The notes under the pieces: model-generated
Told to the model about the DNA's origin: nothing
Databases searched by the model: none
The model's input: only the letters and a program-made list of their open reading frames with translations
Source: Ilumatobacter sp.
GTDB lineage: Bacteria > Actinomycetota > Acidimicrobiia > Acidimicrobiales > Ilumatobacteraceae
Assembly: GCA_029263275.1 (NCBI GenBank)
Contig: JAJCXU010000478.1
Span: forward strand, 1 to 7,835
Reading direction: 5' to 3'
DNA: 7,835 bases
Position numbers and translations under genes: made by a program
Part shown: piece by piece, positions 1 to 4,708 of the stretch
Numbering within the stretch: the stretch's first letter is position 1
Layout: each line of letters opens with the position of its first letter

Positions 1-1
1 G

Positions 2-211
2 TTCATCATCGATCGTCAAGAGAATCGACACCTCGCGTTCGGCGTCGGCATTCACCGATGCGCAGGTTCGAACCTGGCTCGCATGGAACTCCGAATCGCG
101 CTCGAGGAGTGGATGGCGGCGATCCCGGAGTTCGAACTCGAGAATCCGGCCAACGTGACCTGGGCGGGTGGACAGATACGTGGCCCCCGGTCGGTTCCCG
201 TCATCTTCTGA
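2..211 (+). CDS. Cytochrome P450, C-terminal fragment (5' end outside window)
   Basis: This is a haem-thiolate monooxygenase that would use electrons from a ferredoxin or other redox partner to hydroxylate an unknown substrate. Only the last 69 codons are present, read from base 2 to the TGA at 209-211. The fragment contains FGVGIHRCAG, a perfect match to the P450 haem-binding signature FGxGxHxCxG; the cysteine codon that ligates haem iron is at 59-61. It is followed by SNLARMELRIALEEWM, the usual L helix, and then by a terminal beta region ending GPRSVPVIF, where bacterial P450s normally stop. The fragment therefore looks like an intact C terminus and not a remnant. The substrate and CYP family cannot be assigned without the N-terminal 330 or so residues. 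The 97-bp gap before the next gene contains short GC-rich inverted repeats (for example 217-221 with 236-240) but no convincing terminator, so readthrough into the transporter gene cannot be excluded. Confidence 0.93.
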   Translation, partial: FIIDRQENRHLAFGVGIHRCAGSNLARMELRIALEEWMAAIPEFELENPANVTWAGGQIRGPRSVPVIF

Positions 212-256
212 TCTGGCGCCGCGCGGGCCGCGAATCGGCGGAGCGGGACAACCAGC

Positions 257-262
257 AGGAGG
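257..262 (+). promoter_or_regulatory. Shine-Dalgarno-like AGGAGG at an unusual distance from the SulP start
   Basis: A perfect AGGAGG lies between the P450 and SulP genes, but no ATG or GTG follows at the usual 5-10 nt. The first in-frame start is TTG at 279 (16-nt gap). The ATG at 309 has its own weaker GGAAAGG (295-301) with a 7-nt gap. I placed the SulP start at 309 because the protein then begins a few residues before the conserved SulP N terminus. The AGGAGG keeps the 279 TTG start (584 residues) alive. Confidence 0.4.
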
Positions 263-308
263 AATCTGACCCTTTCGCTTGCTGTCGTGGCTATGGAAAG
301 GTTGCGAG

Positions 309-2033
309 ATGCCCGCTTCGTCGTCTGCTCACGTGAGCTGGCTGCCCGGCGTCCAACTATTCCGCCGGTATCGGCGCGAGTGGCTTCGGGGAGACCTGAT
401 GGCGGGCATCGCGGTCACGGCGCTGATGATCCCGCATGGCATGGCCTATGCCGAACTCGCTGGTGTGCCCGCAGTGACGGGGCTGTACACGACGATCACC
501 TCGGTGCTGGCGTACGCGTTGTTCGGCCCCTCGCGGGTTCTCCTCCTCGGGCCGGACTCGTCGCTGGCACCCTTGATTGCGGCTGCCATCGCCATTGCCG
601 CAAGTGATGGTGAGCCGGCGACGGCCATCGCGATTGCCGGGATGCTGGCCTTGATGACCGGTGGGTTCTGTGTCCTCGCTGGGCTCAGCCGCCTGGGATC
701 GATCGCCGAATTGTTGTCGCGCCCGGTACAGCTTGGGTACCTCAACGGTTTGGCGATCGTGATGGTGCTCAGTCAGGCCTCCAAACTCGCTGGCTTCTCA
801 GTGTCGGGAGACACGCCGATCGAGCAAACTCGAGATGTCGTCACCGGCGTGGCCGACGGGTTGGTGATCGTCAGTGCGTTGCTCATCGGCCTAGCGGCGT
901 TGATCTCGATCTTGGTGCTCACTCGCATCTCGCCGTCGATCCCGGCGGTGTTGATCGTCGTCGCGGGAGCCATCATCACGGTTCGAGTCCTTGGTCTCGC
1001 CGACGACGGCGTCGCGATCGTCGGCAGGTTGCCGAGCGGGTTCCCGTCTCCGGTGTGGCCGTCGGTCGAGTTGGCGATGGTTCCGTCACTGATGCTGGCG
1101 TCGCTGGGCCTCGCTTGGGTCACTCTGTCCGACACGACGGCACTGTCGCGGGGATTCGCCGCGCGCACAGGTGAACGGGTCGATCCAAATCGAGAGATCA
1201 TCGCGCTCGGGGTTTCGAATGTGGCGGCGGGCGCATTCAGCGGATTCCCCGTCAGCGCAAGCACCAGCCGGACCACCATTGCCTACTCCAGCGGTGGCAA
1301 CACGCAGCTGGTCGGGGTGGTCAGCGCGGTCCTGGTCCTTGCGCTGCTCGTCGCTGGTGGCGGCCTCGTCGAGTACCTGCCGTCAACGGCGCTGGCGGCG
1401 ATCGTGATCGCTGCAGCCATCAAGCTGTTCGACGCGCATCAGGTTCGCTGGCTCTACTCGGTTCGTCGCAGCGAGTTCGCGCTGTGCAGCGCCGCGACGG
1501 TCGGCGTCGTGTTGTTGGGAGTGCTCAACGGACTCGCCATTGCGATCGGGCTGTCGTTGGCCAACTTCATCCGCCGGGTCTGGCGTCCATACGACGCCGT
1601 GCTCGGCCGTGTCGACCAGCGCAAGGGCTATCACGACCTCAGTCGGCATCCCGAGGGGCGCGAGGTTCCCGGCCTGGTGCTGTTTCGTTTCGATGCACCG
1701 CTGTTCTTCGCGAACTCGGATCACTTCGAACGCCGGGTGCGTGCAGTCATCGATGATTCACCCGATCGCGTGCGACGGCTGGTCATCGCCGCCGAGGCGA
1801 TCACCGACATCGACACGAGCGCGGTGGCAATGCTCGAAGCGCTCATCGACGACCTGCACCGAATCCACGTCGAACTGGCCTTTGCCGAACTCAAGGGTCC
1901 GGTCAAGGACCGGCTGATCCAGTACGGCCTCTACGACGAGATCGGTTCGACTCACTTCCACCCGACCATCGGCGCGGCGGTGAAGTCATACGTTCGGGCC
2001 CACGAGGTCGACTGGACCAATTGGGACGATTGA
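309..2033 (+). CDS. SulP-family inorganic anion transporter with C-terminal STAS domain
   Basis: This is an integral inner-membrane transporter of the SulP/SLC26 family, whose bacterial members move sulfate, bicarbonate, or dicarboxylates, often with Na+ or H+. It has 574 residues, normal for the family. The N-terminal signature is at about 29-60 (DLMAGIAVTALMIPHGMAYA, then GVPAVTGLYT), followed by GPSRVLLLGPDSSLAPL (73-89). The central SulP motif FPVSASTSRTTIAY is at 313-326. Hydrophobic stretches fill residues 30-420, consistent with the 14-helix UraA-type fold. A cytoplasmic STAS domain occupies about 455-565: FRFDAPLFFANSDHF (459-473), then DIDTSA (500-505), the loop equivalent to the regulatory Asp-Ser/Thr site of anti-sigma antagonists. 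The start is ambiguous: ATG 309 is chosen, with TTG 279 as the alternative. The gene follows a P450 after 97 bp and converges on the phosphofructokinase gene. The substrate cannot be told from sequence; sulfate and bicarbonate are both plausible, and no carbonic anhydrase or sulfate-assimilation gene is nearby to decide. Confidence 0.93.
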   Translation: MPASSSAHVSWLPGVQLFRRYRREWLRGDLMAGIAVTALMIPHGMAYAELAGVPAVTGLYTTITSVLAYALFGPSRVLLLGPDSSLAPLIAAAIAIAASDGEPATAIAIAGMLALMTGGFCVLAGLSRLGSIAELLSRPVQLGYLNGLAIVMVLSQASKLAGFSVSGDTPIEQTRDVVTGVADGLVIVSALLIGLAALISILVLTRISPSIPAVLIVVAGAIITVRVLGLADDGVAIVGRLPSGFPSPVWPSVELAMVPSLMLASLGLAWVTLSDTTALSRGFAARTGERVDPNREIIALGVSNVAAGAFSGFPVSASTSRTTIAYSSGGNTQLVGVVSAVLVLALLVAGGGLVEYLPSTALAAIVIAAAIKLFDAHQVRWLYSVRRSEFALCSAATVGVVLLGVLNGLAIAIGLSLANFIRRVWRPYDAVLGRVDQRKGYHDLSRHPEGREVPGLVLFRFDAPLFFANSDHFERRVRAVIDDSPDRVRRLVIAAEAITDIDTSAVAMLEALIDDLHRIHVELAFAELKGPVKDRLIQYGLYDEIGSTHFHPTIGAAVKSYVRAHEVDWTNWDD

Positions 2034-2034
2034 T

Positions 2035-2055
2035 CGGCTCGCACCTTGCGAGTCG
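2035..2055 (+). terminator. GC-rich hairpin between convergent SulP and phosphofructokinase genes
   Basis: Bases 2035-2043 pair with 2047-2055 around a 3-nt CCT loop, giving nine consecutive pairs including one G-U in the plus-strand transcript. In the minus-strand transcript the G-U becomes an A-C mismatch, so the hairpin fits the SulP mRNA better. It starts two bases after the SulP stop and lies 14 bp before the phosphofructokinase stop. No U-tract follows, so it is a candidate terminator or mRNA 3'-end stabiliser rather than a textbook intrinsic terminator. Confidence 0.5.
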
Positions 2056-2068
2056 TGATGAGCGAGAC

Positions 2069-3187
2069 TCAGACCGTCAGCGGCTCACCGAACGTGATGC
2101 CGAGATCGCGGGCGGTCTGCATCGTGTCGCAGTCGAGCGGCACGTGACGCTGCCGCTTCGCCACCTCGACCAACGGCACGTAGTCCATGGTCGGAGGATT
2201 CAATGCGACCATCACGCCGTCACGGCCTTCAGCGAGCGCCCGAACGGCTGCGGCACCGAATCGGAGCCCGAGGAGCCGATCGAACGCTGTCGGCGAGCCG
2301 CCGCGCAGGAGATGGCCGAGGACGACGGTCCGTGACTCCTTGCCGGTGAGCGCTTCGAGTCCGGTGGTGACCTTGGCTCCAACACCCCCGAGGCGCTCGG
2401 CTTGACCAATCGACTTGCCGATCACCGAGACGTGCCCTGAAGCCGGGGCTGCACCCTCGGCGACGACGACGATGGAAAACTTGGAGCCGCGACGCTCGCG
2501 CTCTTCGATGACTTCCGCGACCGGCTCGAGCTCGTAGGGGATCTCAGGAATCAGAATCGCATGGGCGCCCGAGGCGACGCCAGCATGCAGCCCGATCCAT
2601 CCGGCGTAGCGGCCCATCACCTCGACGACCAGAATTCGCCCGTGCGAGGTGGCGGTGGTGAACAGTCGATCGATGCACTCCGACGCGAAGCTGACCGCGG
2701 TGTCGAACCCGAACGTGGACGCCGTGCGTTCGAGATCGTTGTCGATTGTCTTGGGGACACCGATGACGCGGAGGCCGGCTTGTTGGAGGTGGTGTCCGAT
2801 GGCCAGCGAGCCGTCGCCGCCGATCGTGATCAGTGCGTCGATGCCGTTGGCATCGAATCGATCGATCAACTCCTGGGAGCGGTCGACTTCGACCCACGAA
2901 CCGTCGGGTTGCTGAACGGGGAAGGCGATGGGGTTGCCGCGATTGGTCGTCCCCAGGATCGTTCCGCCCAGATGCACGATGCCGCGCACGCTCTCGGGCG
3001 TCAGATCCATGAGTCCGTCGTCGCCGTACTCTTCCGGAACCATCAGACCGTTGAACCCGTCGCGGATTCCGACGACTTCCCAACCGCGCTGGTGGGCAGC
3101 GAGTGTGGCTGCACGAATGACGGCGTTGAGACCAGGTGCATCGCCGCCACCGGTGGACAGGGCGATGCGTTTGATGGTCTGCGTCAT
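2069..3187 (-). CDS. pfkA: 6-phosphofructokinase, ATP-type by active-site residues
   Basis: This cytoplasmic glycolytic enzyme phosphorylates fructose 6-phosphate to fructose 1,6-bisphosphate. With the start at 3187 it has 372 residues. Motifs in order: STGGGDAPGLNAVIR (11-25), the nucleotide-binding loop; GGTILGTTNRGNP (74-86); IGGDGS (122-127); PKTIDND (145-151) with the catalytic Asp149; MGRYAGW (191-197), which contacts sugar phosphate; and GHLLRGGSPTAFDR (291-304) with Arg295. The residue equivalent to E. coli position 104 is Gly126 (GGDGS), which favours ATP; PPi-dependent enzymes usually carry Asp there. The position equivalent to 124 is Lys146, as in PPi enzymes and in the group III ATP enzymes known from actinobacteria. 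ATP use is therefore an inference. Starts at 3208 (ATG) and 3229 (TTG) are also in frame. I prefer 3187 because it puts the first strand (IKRIALS) at the usual place and a TANNNT box lies 6 nt upstream. The gene is alone on its strand, divergent from the DASS transporter gene. Confidence 0.95.
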   Translation of the reverse strand: MTQTIKRIALSTGGGDAPGLNAVIRAATLAAHQRGWEVVGIRDGFNGLMVPEEYGDDGLMDLTPESVRGIVHLGGTILGTTNRGNPIAFPVQQPDGSWVEVDRSQELIDRFDANGIDALITIGGDGSLAIGHHLQQAGLRVIGVPKTIDNDLERTASTFGFDTAVSFASECIDRLFTTATSHGRILVVEVMGRYAGWIGLHAGVASGAHAILIPEIPYELEPVAEVIEERERRGSKFSIVVVAEGAAPASGHVSVIGKSIGQAERLGGVGAKVTTGLEALTGKESRTVVLGHLLRGGSPTAFDRLLGLRFGAAAVRALAEGRDGVMVALNPPTMDYVPLVEVAKRQRHVPLDCDTMQTARDLGITFGEPLTV

Positions 3188-3193
3188 CTCATC

Positions 3194-3199
3194 AATGTA
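3194..3199 (-). promoter_or_regulatory. Possible -10 element for a leaderless phosphofructokinase transcript
   Basis: Read on the minus strand this is TACATT, a TANNNT -10 match, with 6 nt between its last T and the A of the ATG at 3187. In bacterial promoters that distance places transcription initiation at the start codon itself, giving a leaderless mRNA. This agrees with the lack of a usable Shine-Dalgarno sequence. No clear -35 is seen (the hexamer at 17 bp spacing is TCATCT). Confidence 0.38.
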
Positions 3200-3258
3200 C
3201 CGAGGCATTCTGTGACAGATGATGGTCAAACGGCCCGGTCACCGTGTCGATGAAGAGA

Positions 3259-3264
3259 TAGTTT
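3259..3264 (+). promoter_or_regulatory. Possible -10 element for a leaderless DASS-operon transcript
   Basis: TAGTTT matches TANNNT and ends 7 nt before the ATG at 3272, so initiation would fall at or one base before the start codon. No Shine-Dalgarno sequence is well placed for this ATG. The -35 position holds CGGTCA, a poor match. This would be the promoter of the transporter-kinase-regulator operon. Confidence 0.38.
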
Positions 3265-3271
3265 CCGAGAC

Positions 3272-4708
3272 ATGCCTGCCACTCGGTCGCCATCGACCGA
3301 TCGAGTCACGACCCCCTGGTGGCGTGACCGGGTGAAGCTGGGACTGGGGTCAGCAATCCTGTGGTTCGCCAGTGTGATGGCCATCGGTTCCGTCGGCGAT
3401 CTCTCGACGCCAGCCAGTCGCATGTTGGCGATCTTTGGGGCAGCTGTCGCTCTGTGGGTGTCGGAGGCGATCCCACTCTCGGCGACCTCGATCTTCGTGA
3501 TCCTCGCTCAGATCTTGATGATCTCCGACGAGGCGGTCTTGTCGCTTCCCGATGGATTCGAGGCGCCGACGTACGAGAGCATCTACGCAACGCTGGCCAG
3601 CCCGATCCTGATGTTGTTCCTCGGTGGGTTCGTTCTGGCTGATGCCGCAGCGAAGTTCGGGCTGGACCGAAACTTGGCCGGCGTGATGCTGAGACCCTTT
3701 GGCACGCGGCCTCGAGCGGTGCTTGCCGGCCTGATGTCGATTACGGCGTTGCTGTCCATGTTCGTGTCCAACACGGCGACGACCGCGGCAATGATGGCCG
3801 TGGTCCTGCCCGTTGCGGCCGGCTTGGAACGCACCGACCGGTTTCGTGTTGCGTTGATTCTCGCCGTACCCGTCGCGGCGAACATCGGCGGCCTCGGAAC
3901 ACCCGTCGGTTCGCCTCCAAACGCCATCGCGCTGGGCCGCCTGGACGACGAAGGGCTGCAGGTCAACTTCATCACGTGGATGGCGTTCGCCGTGCCCGTC
4001 GCTCTCGTCCTCCTCGTCGTGGCCTGGTGGCTCCTCGTTCGGCGTTACCCGGCGTCGATCACCTCGATGAGTCTGAATCTCGGAGGAACCTTCGAGCGCA
4101 GCCGCTCGGCGATCATCTTGTACGTCGCGTTCGCGCTCACCGTCATCGGGTGGATGACCGAACCAGTGCATGGCGTTCGCTCGTCCATCGTCGGATTCGC
4201 GCCGGTCGTGGTGCTGCTCGCCACCAAGGTGTTTACCGTCGACGACCTGCGTCGACTCAACTGGCACATCCTGTGGCTGGTCGGTGGTGGCATCGCACTC
4301 GGCAACGGCGTGTCCAGCAGCGGCCTCGATGTGTGGTTGGTCAGTCGATTCGCCTGGGGCTCGATGCCGACACTGCTCCTGATGGGAGCAATGGCTGGCC
4401 TGGCCTTGCTCCTGAGCACAGTGATTTCGAACTCGGCAACGGCGAACCTGCTGGCACCCGTCGGCATCAGCTTGGCGCTCTCAGACGCGGTCGACCTCGA
4501 TCCCTTGCTCGCCGGGCTGTTGATCGCCATGGCCTGCTCGTTGGCGATGGCGCTCCCGGTCAGCACGCCACCCAACGCCGTGGCCTACGCATCGGGCGAG
4601 ATCGAGACCAAAGACATGGCCAGCATCGGGCTCGTCGTCGGCGGGCTCGGACTGGCCATCGTGGTCTTCGTCATGCCTCCGATCTGGGAAGCGGTGGGGC
4701 TGCTGTGA
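3272..4708 (+). CDS. DASS/SLC13-family sodium:anion (dicarboxylate or sulfate) symporter
   Basis: This inner-membrane secondary transporter belongs to the divalent anion:Na+ symporter family, whose members carry C4-dicarboxylates, citrate, sulfate or related anions. It has 478 residues, the usual length, with a short hydrophilic N terminus (1-22) followed by many membrane segments. The inverted-repeat architecture shows as two copies of the substrate/Na+ hairpin. The first has SNTATTAAMM (166-175), then NIGGLGTPVGSPPNAIALG (204-222). The second has SNSATANLL (386-394), then LPVSTPPNAVAYASG (428-442). The first tip has the canonical Ser-Asn-Thr; in the second the Thr is replaced by Ser388. WVSEAIPLSATS (62-73) is another family hallmark. 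The stop overlaps the GTG of the kinase gene (GTGA), so the two are translationally coupled and very likely form one operon with the regulator. That coupling suggests the transporter and kinase act in one pathway. The substrate is unknown; I do not assign dicarboxylate over sulfate. Confidence 0.92.
   Translation: MPATRSPSTDRVTTPWWRDRVKLGLGSAILWFASVMAIGSVGDLSTPASRMLAIFGAAVALWVSEAIPLSATSIFVILAQILMISDEAVLSLPDGFEAPTYESIYATLASPILMLFLGGFVLADAAAKFGLDRNLAGVMLRPFGTRPRAVLAGLMSITALLSMFVSNTATTAAMMAVVLPVAAGLERTDRFRVALILAVPVAANIGGLGTPVGSPPNAIALGRLDDEGLQVNFITWMAFAVPVALVLLVVAWWLLVRRYPASITSMSLNLGGTFERSRSAIILYVAFALTVIGWMTEPVHGVRSSIVGFAPVVVLLATKVFTVDDLRRLNWHILWLVGGGIALGNGVSSSGLDVWLVSRFAWGSMPTLLLMGAMAGLALLLSTVISNSATANLLAPVGISLALSDAVDLDPLLAGLLIAMACSLAMALPVSTPPNAVAYASGEIETKDMASIGLVVGGLGLAIVVFVMPPIWEAVGLL

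Noticed and set aside
58..336. 92-codon open frame starting at the P450 haem loop
   Set aside because: It is a different frame from the P450 tail, which has the haem signature and ends at 211; the 92-codon product has no recognisable features.
287..607. Small open frame (GTG 287 or ATG 293) overlapping the SulP start, considered as the user of the AGGAGG
   Set aside because: Spacing from AGGAGG is 24 nt or more, and the product is an Arg/Gly-rich shadow of the SulP N terminus.
3224..3229. TTGACC on the minus strand as a -35 box for the phosphofructokinase gene
   Set aside because: At 16-19 bp spacing no -10-like hexamer follows. The TACATT box lies 24 bp away, too far for a standard sigma-70-type promoter.
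2561..3253. 230-codon plus-strand open frame across the phosphofructokinase gene
   Set aside because: It lies antisense to a well-conserved enzyme, has no family motif, and crosses the divergent promoter region.
3350..4267. 305-codon open frame on the minus strand opposite the DASS gene
   Set aside because: The translation is very rich in Arg, Gln, Asp and His with no hydrophobic core, typical of the complement of a membrane-protein gene; the plus strand encodes a clear transporter.
3976..4704. Upstream in-frame extension of the kinase reading frame through the DASS gene
   Set aside because: The extension is Arg-rich frame-shadow sequence of the transporter. The receiver-like fold begins right at GTG 4705, which overlaps the transporter stop.
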